A stretch of 64,000 nt of DNA from DASUNQ01 sp035536455 (GTDB lineage: Bacteria; Acidobacteriota; Thermoanaerobaculia; Multivoradales; UBA5704), in assembly GCA_035536455.1 (NCBI GenBank), contig DATLOC010000028.1, positions 62,001 through 126,000 on the forward strand, in the 5' to 3' direction. The notes beneath the pieces were generated by a model. The model was not told where the DNA came from and did no database searches. It saw only the letters and a program-made list of their open reading frames with translations. Positions 1 to 11,065 of this stretch are shown piece by piece (within the stretch, counting starts at the first letter, position 1; each line of letters opens with the position of its first letter). Position numbers and translations under genes: made by a program.

Positions 1-170
1 CGATGACCTGGCAGGAAGTCCGCCGTCACCATCCGCACCATACGAGAGCCTTGAGCTCCACGAGGGGGCCGCGGGAGTAGACGAGGAGCCTGAGAACGCC
101 GCCTTCTTGATGGCGTTGTCCCTCCGGAGGCGCGAAGCGACACCAAGCGTTCAGACAGGAGGAGTCTCAG

Positions 171-3100
171 ATGCCTTCTCGTGCGCACCGGCCGGCCGTA
201 CTGTGTCTTCTGGCCATGGCGATCGCCGTGGCTTCCCTCGCCCAGAACAACCCACCCGGGCAGAAGCGCGGGTACAAGCGGCCGACGATCAGTCGAGGAT
301 CGCCCGCGCGGCCGTTGACCGGACCCAAGGCAGGCCGCCCGGCCGATCTCTCGAAGGACTACATCCGCGCGCACGGGAACGAAGCGGACCTCGAGGCCGA
401 AGACGTCGCCGACGTCGTGGTCACGTCCGAGACGAAGGGCCGGCACACCGGCATCACGCACGTCTACCTGCGGCAGCGCGTCCACGGCCTCGAGGTCTTC
501 GGGGCCGACAGCAATTTCAACGTCGGACCCGACGGCGCCGTGCTGAGCTTCGGGACGAGCTTCCTTCCGGACATCCAAGAGAGCATCAATCGGACGTCCC
601 CGGAGATCGGGGCCGTCGATGCCGCGTTAGCGGCTGCCGCGCACGTCGGCCTCGAGCCGAGCGCGCCGCTGGCCGTCGTCGAGGAAAAGGACGGCCTCGA
701 GCAGGAGACCATCCTCACCGGCGGCGGGATCGCGTCGACCCCGATCGTCGCGAAGCTCGTCTATCAGCCCGTCGCCCCGGGCGACGTCCGCCTCGCGTGG
801 CAGGTCGACATCGATGAAACGAGCGGACAGCACCTCTGGCGGATGACCGTCGATGCCGAGACCGGCGAGGTGCTCCACCAGGAGGACTACGTCGTCGAGG
901 ACAACTGGGACCTTCCGGCCGACGAGGCCGGCGCCGCGGCCGCGGCTGATTCCGCCGCGGCTCGGGGTCTCGACGCGACCGTGGCCCTCTCGTCGCCGAC
1001 GCCGGCGTTCGACGGCTCGAGCTACCGCGTGTTCGCGCTGCCGAAGGAGAGCCCGAACGACGGTCCGCAGACGCTCGTCGAGGACCCCGCCGACGCGACC
1101 GCATCGCCGTTCGGCTGGCACGACACGGATGAGACGGCCGGCGCGGAGTTCACGCTCACGCGCGGGAACAACGTCCACGCCTATCTCGATCAGGACAGCA
1201 GCAACGGACCCGACGCCGGATTCGACGTCGACGGGGGAGCGGACCTCACGTTCGACTTCGCGGCGGACCTCGCGGAGCACGCGCAGAACTACCGCGAAGC
1301 CGTCGTGACGAACCTCTTCTACTGGAACAACCTCTTCCACGACGTCCTCTACCGCTACGGCTTCGACGAAGCCTCGGGCAACTTCCAGGCGAACAACTAC
1401 GGGCGCGGCGGCCTCGGGGGCGACTACGTCCGCGCCGAGGCGGCCGACGGCGGGGGAACGAACAACGCGAACTTCTCGACTCCCGTCGAGAGCGCGACGT
1501 CGGCCGGCACGCCGCGGATGCAGATGTATCTCTGGCCGGGCGACCAGTTCGGCCTCCCGAACCAGGTGGTCGTCGACGGCGTCGGAACGTTCGACGCGTC
1601 TTGGGCGCGGTTCTCTCCCGCGCCCACCGTCGCCGGCACGGACGGCGCGATCGTCAACGCGGGCAACGGCTGCACCGCCGCCGACTACCTCGGCGCTCCG
1701 CCCGCGGACTGGATCGCGATCGTCACCGGCAACAATACCGGCTGCCAGAACGTCGACAAGGCGCGGCGGGCGACCGAGGCCGGCGCGAAGGCGCTGATCG
1801 TCGCGCACACCAGCTCTTCGAGGCCGGTGCTGACGGGCTCCCTCTCGACTCCGGGGCCCGCCATCCCGGTCGCCAGCATCAACCTGGCGGACGGCAACAC
1901 GATCCGGACGGCCGTAGCCGCCGGTCCCGTCACGGGGACGGTGCGCAAGCATCCCGATCATCCCGGCATCCGCGACGGCGACTTCGAGAACGGGATCGTT
2001 CTCCACGAGTACGGCCACGGCGTGTCGATCCGCCTCACCGGCGGTCCCGCCGTCAACTGTCTCTCGGGCGACGAGCAGGGCGGCGAGGGGTGGAGCGACT
2101 ACTTCGCCATGATCATGACGCTGAATCCGGCGATCGACAGCGGCAACGGGCAGCGCGGCATGGGACCGTATGCGCTGTTCCAGCCCAACAGGCAGGGCGC
2201 CGGAATCCGCCCGCGCCCCTACTCGCGGACCATGGAGATCCAGCCGTTCACGTACGACTCGATCAAGAGCGGCGGCTGGCTGAACGGCGGAACGCTCGCG
2301 GCGCCGCACGGCATCGGCCACGGATGGGCGGCGGTCCTCTGGGACGTGACGTGGGACCTGATCGGCAAGCACGGATTCAATCCCGACCTCTACGGGCCAT
2401 GGAACAGCGGCGGAAACAACCGCGCGCTCCAGTACGTGATCGACGGCCTCAAGCTGCAGGGATGCGGGCCGGGCTTCGTCGCGGCGCGCAACGCGATCAT
2501 CGCCGCGGCGGAAGCGCTCGGCCCGGGCGACGTCTGCACGCTGTGGGCATCGTTCGCCCGGCGCGGTCTCGGCTACAGCGCCGTCCAGGGTGGAACGAGC
2601 CGCAGCGACAACACCGAGGCGTTCGACACGCATCCGGCCTGCCACGCGAGCTTCGTCGACAACGTGTCTGCCTCGCCGGCGATCAACGTCGTCAACGTCG
2701 GCTCGACCGTTCCGCTCACGTTCAGCTATCCCGGAGCGCAGGGGCTGGACGTGTTCGCGGAGAACTCGCCCTATTCGCGGCAAGTGGAGTGCTCGACGCT
2801 CCGCACGGTCGACCCGAACGCGACCTTCATCACGCCGCGTCCGTTCCCGGTCGCAATGCTGTCGCCGGGCGGGTCGGGGCTTTCGCAAGACAAGAAGACG
2901 GGCCGCTACACGTTCAACTGGCAAACCGATGCCGCATGGGCCGGAACCTGCCGCGAGGCGGTCCTGACGCGAACGGACGGCGTGCAGCACCGGTCGTACT
3001 TCTTCTTCGACTCGCAGCCCTCGCACAAGGTCTCCGGCTTCGTCCGCGACTCCTCCGGGCAGCCGGTCCCGAACGCGACGGTCCGGATCGTCGGCAGCGC

Positions 3101-5534
3101 ATACGGCGCCGTCCTGACGAACGCCGAAGGCTTCTATTCGTTCCCCGCGGTTGCCGTCGGGACCTACACGGCCACGGCGACACCGGCGGGCTCGGGGTGC
3201 GTGCTGCCTCAGACGCTGGAGTTCAGCGTCTCGCGGCCGACCCGAGTCGATTTCACCCTTCCGACGCGGGTGGATGCGTTCGGCTACTCGTGCAGAAACG
3301 AGGCGGCCGCATTCGAGGAGGCGGCCCTCATCGCGCCGATCACCGGGACGTCCGGTGTCGGTGCGGTCGACCTGCCGTTCCCGTTCGTCTTCTACGGGCA
3401 GTCCTACGATCGCCTGTACGTCTGCGCGAACGGGTTCGTGGAGTTCGCCGGGCCGTCGACGACGAACTGCTCGTCGTCGAACGGGACGATCCCGGGGACC
3501 GGCCGCCCGAACGGCGCGATCTATCCCTTCTGGGACGATCTGGTCGTCGACGCGGCGTCGTCGATCCGGACGGAGCTCAAGGGCGCGGCGCCGGGCCGGC
3601 GCTTCGTCATCGAGTTCCGCAACGTCCACGTCAGCGGCAACACGTCGCAGCGGCTCGACTTCAACGCCGTCCTCCTCGAGAACGGCCAGGTCCTGACGCA
3701 GCACCGGAACATCGCCGCCGACATTCGTGAGCGGGGAAGCTCCGCCACGATCGGCATCGAGATGCACACCGGAACCGTGGCGCTCATGTACTCGCTCAAC
3801 ACCGCCGTCCTGGCGGTGGAGCCGGCCGTGACCACGATCCGGTACACCCCGCCGCAGCTCTACACGGTGTCGGGGCAGGTGAGCGACACGGATAGCACGC
3901 CGGAACCGGGGGCTACCGTCACGCTGCAGACGGCGGCATTCACGCTGACGGCGACTACCTACGCCGGCGGCCTCTACTCATTCCCGGGCGTCCCGGCCGG
4001 AACGTATACGGCCATCGCCGCCGCGGGACGGTGCAAGGGGGACACGGAGACTCTCGTGGTCTCCGCGAACACGACGCTCGACTTCACCCTCGGCGATCTG
4101 CCGGATGCCTTCGGCTATCGCTGCGGTCAGGAGAGCGCGGCCTTCGAGGAGGCGAGCACCGTCGCGCCGATCACCGGCACGTCGGGCGTCGCCGCGGTCG
4201 CGATCCCCTTCCCGTTCACGTTCTACGGGGAGACCTACAACAGCGTGTACGTCTGCGCGAACGGGTTCGTCGAGTTCGCCGGGCCGGCGACGACGAACTG
4301 CTCGTCGGCGAACGGAATGATCCCCGGCACGGGCCGCCCGAACGGCGCCATCTATCCGTTCTGGGACGACCTCGTGGTCGACTCCCTCGCCTCGATCCGG
4401 ACGGAGCTGAAGGGCTCCGAGCCGAATCGGCGCTTCGTCATCGAGTTCCGCAACGTCCACATCAGCGGCAACACGTCACAGCGTCTCGATTTCAACACCG
4501 TCCTTCTCGAGGACGGCCAGATCCTGACGCAGTACAAGAACATCGCCGCGGTCGATCGTGAGCGCGGCAACTCGGCGACGCTCGGCATCGAGATGCACAC
4601 CGGGACGGTGGCGCTCATGTACTCGCGCAACGTCGCCATCCTTCCGGTCGCGCCGGCGATCACGACGATCCGCTACGTTCCGCCTCCGCTCTTCGCGGTA
4701 TCCGGCCTCGTCCGAGACGCGAGCGGGAACCCGGCGCCGGGCGTCACCGTGACGCTCGAGCGCGCGCCGTTCATCCTGACGGCGACCACCGACGCCACGG
4801 GGCACTACTCGTTCGGCCACACGCCGGCGGGAGAGTACGCGGCGACCGCCAGGGCGGGAGGGTGCAGCGGGCAATCCCAGTCGGTGACGGTCACGGCCGA
4901 CACGACGCTGGACTTCACGCTGGGCGACATCTCCGACGAGTTCGGCTATCGCTGCCGCCTCGAGAACCACGCGTTCGAGGAGGGCGACACGATCCTCCCG
5001 ATCAGCGGCGACGACCTCGAGCCGGTCGCGGGCGGCGTCGAGCTGCCGTTCGCGTTCACCTTCTACGGCCAGACGTACACGGACGCGTACGTCTGCACGA
5101 ACGGATACATGGAGTTCGCGGGCCCGACCACGTCGAGCTGCGTCTTCACCAACACGGCGCTCCCGAACGACAACCGTCCGAACGGAGCGATCTACGCGCT
5201 CTGGGACGACGTCGTCGTCGACGCGTCCGCGTCGATTCGGACGGAGGTGAAGGGGACGGCGCCCAACCGGACGTTCGTCGTCGAATACAGGAACGTCCGC
5301 TTCATCAGCGGCACGCAGCGCCTCGACTTCAACATCGTGCTCCACGAGGACGGCCGCGTGATGACGCAGTACAGGAACCTGGCCGATGACGGGCGTGAGC
5401 GAGGCAACTCGTCCACGATCGGCATCGAGGACCACACCGGCACCATCGCGCTCGAGTTCTCGATGAACGAAGCCGTCCTCCCCGTGGAGCCGGCGATCGC
5501 CTCGATCGTGTACCGGCCGCCGGGGATGCCGTAA
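171..5534 (+). CDS. Secreted M36 fungalysin-type metallopeptidase with PA domain and three C-terminal carboxypeptidase-regulatory/NIDO-like repeats
   Basis: An extracellular zinc endopeptidase of 1787 residues. It opens with a Sec signal peptide (hydrophobic stretch about residues 8-24, ending near SLAQ), followed by a fungalysin FTP-like propeptide to about residue 240. The catalytic domain has HEYGH at 612-616 and the downstream EGWSDYF glutamate motif of the M36 family. A protease-associated insert lies at about 505-590, before the zinc motif. After about residue 950 come three copies of a unit of about 277 residues, each a carboxypeptidase-regulatory-like beta domain followed by a NIDO-like domain (starting near 1034, 1311 and 1588, each with D-x-FGY and later NGAIY). 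An AGGAGGAG Shine-Dalgarno at 157-164 supports the ATG. It converges with the next gene 3 bp away. The repeats probably mediate adhesion or substrate binding; that role is inferred. Confidence 0.92.
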   Translation: MPSRAHRPAVLCLLAMAIAVASLAQNNPPGQKRGYKRPTISRGSPARPLTGPKAGRPADLSKDYIRAHGNEADLEAEDVADVVVTSETKGRHTGITHVYLRQRVHGLEVFGADSNFNVGPDGAVLSFGTSFLPDIQESINRTSPEIGAVDAALAAAAHVGLEPSAPLAVVEEKDGLEQETILTGGGIASTPIVAKLVYQPVAPGDVRLAWQVDIDETSGQHLWRMTVDAETGEVLHQEDYVVEDNWDLPADEAGAAAAADSAAARGLDATVALSSPTPAFDGSSYRVFALPKESPNDGPQTLVEDPADATASPFGWHDTDETAGAEFTLTRGNNVHAYLDQDSSNGPDAGFDVDGGADLTFDFAADLAEHAQNYREAVVTNLFYWNNLFHDVLYRYGFDEASGNFQANNYGRGGLGGDYVRAEAADGGGTNNANFSTPVESATSAGTPRMQMYLWPGDQFGLPNQVVVDGVGTFDASWARFSPAPTVAGTDGAIVNAGNGCTAADYLGAPPADWIAIVTGNNTGCQNVDKARRATEAGAKALIVAHTSSSRPVLTGSLSTPGPAIPVASINLADGNTIRTAVAAGPVTGTVRKHPDHPGIRDGDFENGIVLHEYGHGVSIRLTGGPAVNCLSGDEQGGEGWSDYFAMIMTLNPAIDSGNGQRGMGPYALFQPNRQGAGIRPRPYSRTMEIQPFTYDSIKSGGWLNGGTLAAPHGIGHGWAAVLWDVTWDLIGKHGFNPDLYGPWNSGGNNRALQYVIDGLKLQGCGPGFVAARNAIIAAAEALGPGDVCTLWASFARRGLGYSAVQGGTSRSDNTEAFDTHPACHASFVDNVSASPAINVVNVGSTVPLTFSYPGAQGLDVFAENSPYSRQVECSTLRTVDPNATFITPRPFPVAMLSPGGSGLSQDKKTGRYTFNWQTDAAWAGTCREAVLTRTDGVQHRSYFFFDSQPSHKVSGFVRDSSGQPVPNATVRIVGSAYGAVLTNAEGFYSFPAVAVGTYTATATPAGSGCVLPQTLEFSVSRPTRVDFTLPTRVDAFGYSCRNEAAAFEEAALIAPITGTSGVGAVDLPFPFVFYGQSYDRLYVCANGFVEFAGPSTTNCSSSNGTIPGTGRPNGAIYPFWDDLVVDAASSIRTELKGAAPGRRFVIEFRNVHVSGNTSQRLDFNAVLLENGQVLTQHRNIAADIRERGSSATIGIEMHTGTVALMYSLNTAVLAVEPAVTTIRYTPPQLYTVSGQVSDTDSTPEPGATVTLQTAAFTLTATTYAGGLYSFPGVPAGTYTAIAAAGRCKGDTETLVVSANTTLDFTLGDLPDAFGYRCGQESAAFEEASTVAPITGTSGVAAVAIPFPFTFYGETYNSVYVCANGFVEFAGPATTNCSSANGMIPGTGRPNGAIYPFWDDLVVDSLASIRTELKGSEPNRRFVIEFRNVHISGNTSQRLDFNTVLLEDGQILTQYKNIAAVDRERGNSATLGIEMHTGTVALMYSRNVAILPVAPAITTIRYVPPPLFAVSGLVRDASGNPAPGVTVTLERAPFILTATTDATGHYSFGHTPAGEYAATARAGGCSGQSQSVTVTADTTLDFTLGDISDEFGYRCRLENHAFEEGDTILPISGDDLEPVAGGVELPFAFTFYGQTYTDAYVCTNGYMEFAGPTTSSCVFTNTALPNDNRPNGAIYALWDDVVVDASASIRTEVKGTAPNRTFVVEYRNVRFISGTQRLDFNIVLHEDGRVMTQYRNLADDGRERGNSSTIGIEDHTGTIALEFSMNEAVLPVEPAIASIVYRPPGMP
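3020..5530 (+). repeat. Three tandem in-gene repeats of about 830 bp (regulatory-like plus NIDO-like unit)
   Basis: Within the M36 peptidase gene the units at about 3020-3850, 3851-4685 and 4686-5530 are direct repeats. Copies 1 and 2 are especially close at DNA level: the ACGAACTGCTCGTCG block and the GGCCGCCCGAACGGCGC block recur almost unchanged. Copy 3 is more diverged. This suggests successive unequal duplications, the newest between copies 1 and 2, and makes the tail prone to length change. Confidence 0.8.
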
Positions 5535-5537
5535 ATC

Positions 5538-6623
5538 TCACCGGCTGGGCGCCGCCGCCGAGCCCTGCAGGACGATCTCGACGCGGCGGTTCTGCGCCTT
5601 GCCCGCTGCGGAGCTGTTCGGCGCGATCGGCCGGGTCTCGCCGTAGCCCTGGGTCTCGATGCGGTCGGTCGGCACGCCGCCGGCGACGAGCACCGAGCGC
5701 ACCGCCTCGGCCCGCAGGCGGGAGAGCTCGAGGTTGTACCCGCTCGAGCCGTCGGAATCGGTGTGGCCCTCGATCAGAATCGAGGAGTCGTCCCCGGCCG
5801 TGGACAGGGCGCGGGCGATCTCGAGCAGCCGCGAGCGCATGGCGGGCTGCACGACCGACTTGTTGACGTCGAAGTAGACGCTGCCCGGCAGAGTCAGCAC
5901 CAGACCGCGCGCCTCCTCGCGCACCTCCGCGAGGCGGGAGAGGGTGGCCCGCAGCTCCTCGCGGGTCCGCTCCTGCTCCTCGCGCAGGCGGGCGATCTCC
6001 GCGGCGCGCCCCTCCTCGGCCCGGCGCTGCTCCTCGAGGCGCAGCCGCTCCTCGGCGGCGCGGGCCTCGGTCTCCCGGCGCAGCTGCTCGGCGTCGCGGG
6101 CCCGCTCCTCGGCGGCCCGCCGCGCCTCGGCTTCGAGGCGCGCCTGATCGGAGGCGGCCTCGCGCCGCTCCCGCTCCTCCCTCGCCTGCGCCTCCGCCTC
6201 GTCGGCCCGCCGCTCGGCCTCGGTGCGCGCGGTGTCCTGCAGGCGCGCGATCTCGGCGTCGCGGACGGCGAGCTCGGCGCGCTGGCGCCGCTCCGTTTCG
6301 CGGCGGATCTCCTCCTCCGCGGCCTTGGCTTCGGCCTGATACTGCGCCTCGCGCGCCGCGGCCTCCGCGCGCCGCGCCCAATGCGCCGCCGTCGCCGCGT
6401 CCCGCCGCTCCTCCCAGGTGCTCTCGGCCACGCTCAGGTGCCGCGCCGCCGCGTCGTACTCTCGCGTCGCGAGCTCTTCGGCCCGCGCTCTCTGCGCCTC
6501 CTGCAGGGCGGCCCGGGCTCTCGCGATCTGCGCCGGCGGCGGTCCGGCCGAGCAGGCGAAGGCGGCGAGCGCCAGCGCGGCGGCGATGGTCCTGACGTGG
6601 AAGAAATACCTGGCGGTGTTCAT
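5538..6623 (-). CDS. OmpA-family protein with long Ala/Glu/Arg coiled coil
   Basis: 361 residues. The N-terminus is a signal peptide ending in AFACS, a plausible lipobox, so it is probably an outer-membrane-linked lipoprotein. Residues about 30-230 are a charged Ala/Glu/Arg coiled coil resembling DUF4398-type segments. The C-terminal domain from about 244 is OmpA-like and peptidoglycan binding: it has VYFDVNKS, the EGHTDSDGS motif and a closing NRRVEIVL. The likely role is tethering the envelope to peptidoglycan. It starts 10 bp after the lipoprotein gene upstream, and its GAGGTGA ribosome site overlaps that gene's stop, so the two form an operon. It converges with the M36 peptidase gene. Confidence 0.88.
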   Translation of the reverse strand: MNTARYFFHVRTIAAALALAAFACSAGPPPAQIARARAALQEAQRARAEELATREYDAAARHLSVAESTWEERRDAATAAHWARRAEAAAREAQYQAEAKAAEEEIRRETERRQRAELAVRDAEIARLQDTARTEAERRADEAEAQAREERERREAASDQARLEAEARRAAEERARDAEQLRRETEARAAEERLRLEEQRRAEEGRAAEIARLREEQERTREELRATLSRLAEVREEARGLVLTLPGSVYFDVNKSVVQPAMRSRLLEIARALSTAGDDSSILIEGHTDSDGSSGYNLELSRLRAEAVRSVLVAGGVPTDRIETQGYGETRPIAPNSSAAGKAQNRRVEIVLQGSAAAPSR

Positions 6624-6632
6624 CTCGTCACC

Positions 6633-7010
6633 TCAGCGACTCGGCGGTCTGCCCGCCTGGTCCCGGATCTCCTCGGCTCTTCGTTCGAGATCGTCCGCTT
6701 CCCGGCGCAGACGGGCGGCCTCCCGCTTGAGGCGCTCGGCCTTGGCTCTCGCCTCGGCGGCGGCCGCATAGCCTCGCGCCTCGAGCAGCTTCTGCCGGGC
6801 CTCCTCGCCGGAGGCCCGGCGCGCGGCGGACAGGGCGGCTTGCGCCTCTTCGAAGAGCTCGGGGGCCTCCTCCGCCGCGCCGGCCGCCTCGGCGTTCCGC
6901 ACCGCCTCGTCGGCCTCCGCGAACTCCTCCGAGTTGGCGGGCGGACCGCCCGACGCGCATCCAGCTAGCAGGGCCGTCACGAGCAGGACGATGGAAACCG
7001 AGACCTTCAT
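6633..7010 (-). CDS. Small DUF4398-like lipoprotein
   Basis: 125 residues from the ATG at 7010, chosen because GGAGG lies 6 nt upstream and because the lipobox LLAGC then falls at the right distance from the start. A longer frame to 7061 has no such site. After the lipid-attachment cysteine the mature protein is an Ala/Glu/Arg helical coil resembling the helical segment of the neighbouring OmpA protein. It is first in a two-gene operon with that OmpA protein, and the two probably work together in the periplasm. The function is otherwise unknown. Confidence 0.8.
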   Translation of the reverse strand: MKVSVSIVLLVTALLAGCASGGPPANSEEFAEADEAVRNAEAAGAAEEAPELFEEAQAALSAARRASGEEARQKLLEARGYAAAAEARAKAERLKREAARLRREADDLERRAEEIRDQAGRPPSR

Positions 7011-7070
7011 GGGCATCCTCCCCCTTCCCCCCTCGTGAGCCGACTGCATACGGGATGCCACGCTTAGGCG

Positions 7071-8396
7071 CTAACGCTTCGCAAACCCCGTGACGATGTA
7101 CGTCCCCGAGCGCTGGTCCTTCTTGAGCTTGATGATGTTCTTGCGCTCGGCGTCCTCGAGGAGCTCGGAGAAGGTCGAGTAGCCGTAGTAGCCCTCGTTG
7201 AAGGAGGGCTTCTTGCGCTGCATGGTCTGCTTGATCATCGAGCCCCAGAGGACGTCCTTGTTCTCGCGCAGCAGGGCCTGGATCGACTCGACCATCAGGC
7301 TGAAGGCCTCGGCGGTCTTCTTGTTGAGGCCGTCTAGCTTGGGACCGCGCTTGGCGTCGCGCCAGACGTCCTCGTAGTAGATGAACTCGTCGCAGTTGTC
7401 GACCAGCAGGTTCGACGACGAGTTCTTGACCCCGATGCCGATGACGTACTTGTTGTTCTCCTTGAGCTTCGAGACCAGCGGCGAGAAGTCGCTGTCGCCC
7501 GACAGGATGACGAAGGTGTCGAGGTGCTCCTTGGAGTAGGAGAGGTCCATGGCGTCGACCACCATCTTGATGTCGGCGCTGTTCTTGCCCGAGTAGAACT
7601 TCTGCGGGATGTCGATGAGCTCGATCGCGGCCTCGTGGAAGGGGCGCTTGTAGTCGCTGTAGCGCTCCCAGTCGGCGTAGGCCTTCTTGACGATGATCTT
7701 GCCCTTCTCGAGCAGGCGCTCGAGGACCAGGAGGATGTCGAACTTGCCGGTGTCGGAGTCGCGGACGCCGAGGGCGATGTTCTCGAAGTCGCAGAAGAGG
7801 GCGATCTTGCGCTCGTCCTGCGAGCGCGCCCGCTCCGGCATGGCGTAGATGATCTCGCGCTCGCGCGGGGCCTCCTCGCGGCGCAGGAACGCGACGGGCT
7901 CCTCGCGGCGGTGGTGCTCCTCCTCGTCGTCCTCCTCGACGGCGGCGACGGCGGCGGACGGCGCGGCCGCCGCGGCGGGCCGGCCGCCCTTGCGCCGGCC
8001 GCGGCCGCCGCTCCGCGAGCGCGAGCGGCGGCGGACGGGGGCCGCTTCTCCCTCCCCCCCCACGTCTCCTTCCGCTTCGTCCTCCTCTTCGCCTTCCTCT
8101 TCCTCTTCCTCGCCGTCCTCCTCGTCGTCGTCGTCCTCGTGCTCCTCGTGGTCGTCGCGCTCTTCGGGCTCCTCGACGGGGCGCGGCAGCGCGGCGGCGC
8201 GGTAGGGCTCGGCAGGAGTTTCGGAAAGGGGGGCGTAGTCGGGAAGGGGGGTGTAGAAGGGGGGCGAGGGGGGCTCGGGGATCGTCGGCGCCGGCTGGGC
8301 CGGTTCGATCTCCTCGGGTCGTTCGTCGCGACGGACTTCGTCGCGCTCGTCGTCTGCGGCGCCCTCGGCCGTGGGGCGCAACCACCATGGGCTCAC
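7071..8396 (-). CDS. NYN (LabA/DUF88-like) domain protein with C-terminal OST-HTH/LOTUS domain
   Basis: 441 residues from a GTG at 8396, which has AAAGGA 7 nt upstream. Upstream in-frame codons would run into the divergent transporter gene. The first 190 residues are a low-complexity, strongly acidic region (long Glu/Asp runs) plus a short Arg/Gly-rich patch. The NYN domain (about 194-350) shows ALFCDFEN, DIKMVVDAMD and LSGDSDFSPLV, the acidic residues of the PIN-like nuclease fold. Residues about 360-438 are an OST-HTH/LOTUS-like domain. By family this is a putative RNA-cleaving or RNA-regulating protein. It diverges from the OPT transporter across a 136 bp promoter region. Confidence 0.88.
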   Translation of the reverse strand: MSPWWLRPTAEGAADDERDEVRRDERPEEIEPAQPAPTIPEPPSPPFYTPLPDYAPLSETPAEPYRAAALPRPVEEPEERDDHEEHEDDDDEEDGEEEEEEGEEEDEAEGDVGGEGEAAPVRRRSRSRSGGRGRRKGGRPAAAAAPSAAVAAVEEDDEEEHHRREEPVAFLRREEAPREREIIYAMPERARSQDERKIALFCDFENIALGVRDSDTGKFDILLVLERLLEKGKIIVKKAYADWERYSDYKRPFHEAAIELIDIPQKFYSGKNSADIKMVVDAMDLSYSKEHLDTFVILSGDSDFSPLVSKLKENNKYVIGIGVKNSSSNLLVDNCDEFIYYEDVWRDAKRGPKLDGLNKKTAEAFSLMVESIQALLRENKDVLWGSMIKQTMQRKKPSFNEGYYGYSTFSELLEDAERKNIIKLKKDQRSGTYIVTGFAKR

Positions 8397-8532
8397 GTTG
8401 ATGTTCCTTTCTGCGTTCAGCGGGATTTCGCTTCGGGGCCCGGGCGGCGGGAGTGGAAACAAGCCACAGGCCGGGGGGCATTGTAGCCTAGAACGGCCGC
8501 GGATAGGATGCGCTCTCAATTCGGGAGGAGCC

Positions 8533-10542
<2,010 letters not shown>

Positions 10543-10851
10543 CTAATCCAAATCGAACGGGCGGACGGGGGGGCCGGTGTCCGGCTCTTCTTCCGCCCGC
10601 TTCATGGCTTCGCGGAATTTCTCTTCTAACAGGCGGTCGCGGTCTTTGAAGGCGGCGACTTCGCGGGCGAAGACGTCTTCCGCTTTCTCGCGGTCTTCGT
10701 CGAGGCCGCGCATTAGGGCGTCGAAGTCTTTGCCGCCTGCTGGCTGGCGCTTGGGGGGGCGGTGGGCTAGGACTTCGCCGGTGGCGGCGTCGATTGTTAG
10801 GTCGGAGCTGCAGTCGGGGCAGCGGACGGTTAGTTTGCGGGTTTCGGCCAT
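10543..10851 (-). CDS. Small CPDC-motif protein of unknown function
   Basis: 102 residues. The N-terminal third has one CPDC knuckle (VRCPDCSSDLTIDAATGEVL), which looks like half of a zinc ribbon; no second Cys pair follows. The rest is a charged helix rich in Arg, Glu, Lys and Asp, which could dimerise and complete a zinc site between subunits. Codon use is less GC-biased than the neighbours. The covarying-arm repeat element starts 33 bp upstream of its ATG. I do not recognise a named family. Confidence 0.7.
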   Translation of the reverse strand: MAETRKLTVRCPDCSSDLTIDAATGEVLAHRPPKRQPAGGKDFDALMRGLDEDREKAEDVFAREVAAFKDRDRLLEEKFREAMKRAEEEPDTGPPVRPFDLD

Positions 10852-10883
10852 GTTGGGGCTGATTGTATGCGGGGGCTGACGCG

Positions 10884-11055
10884 AGAGGGGGCGGGAGGGG
10901 CTGCTCCGTCCGGGGACCGGCGCGCGCTTGGACGACTGCGGCGGGGTGGCGCGCGCCTGCGCTCCGCTGCGCGCTTGGTCGGTTGGGGACTGCGGTGGGA
11001 GTTGCCGGCGCTTGCGGAGAGCTCCCCGGACGGAGCAGCCCCTCCCGCCCCCTCT
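10884..11055. repeat. Covarying-arm intergenic element, copy 1
   Basis: The outer 33 bp are a perfect inverted repeat (10884-10916 with 11023-11055, starting AGAGGGGGCGGG), separated by 106 nt. The centre shares a core with the element at 32304-32469: GGCGCGCGCCT, CGCTGCGCGC, GGACTGCGG, GTTGCC and GCGCTTGC in the same order and spacing. The arms of the two copies are unrelated to each other, but each pairs perfectly or nearly so within its own copy. It sits between two minus-strand genes, 10 bp after the stop of the membrane protein gene. It may be a structured RNA, a terminator or a mobile palindrome; none is proven. Confidence 0.85.
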
Positions 11056-11065
11056 TGGGACCGAG

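Noticed and set aside
1..170. Gene at the left edge
   Set aside because: No supported frame; only the ribosome site of the peptidase gene is clear.
627..3767. Very long open frame (over 1000 codons) antisense to the peptidase gene
   Set aside because: High GC produces long antisense frames; the composition is Arg/Asp/Val-rich with no family, while the plus strand is a clear M36 protein.
10884..11055. Simple rho-independent terminator
   Set aside because: Arms are separated by over 100 nt, no U-run follows, and the core is conserved in another copy.
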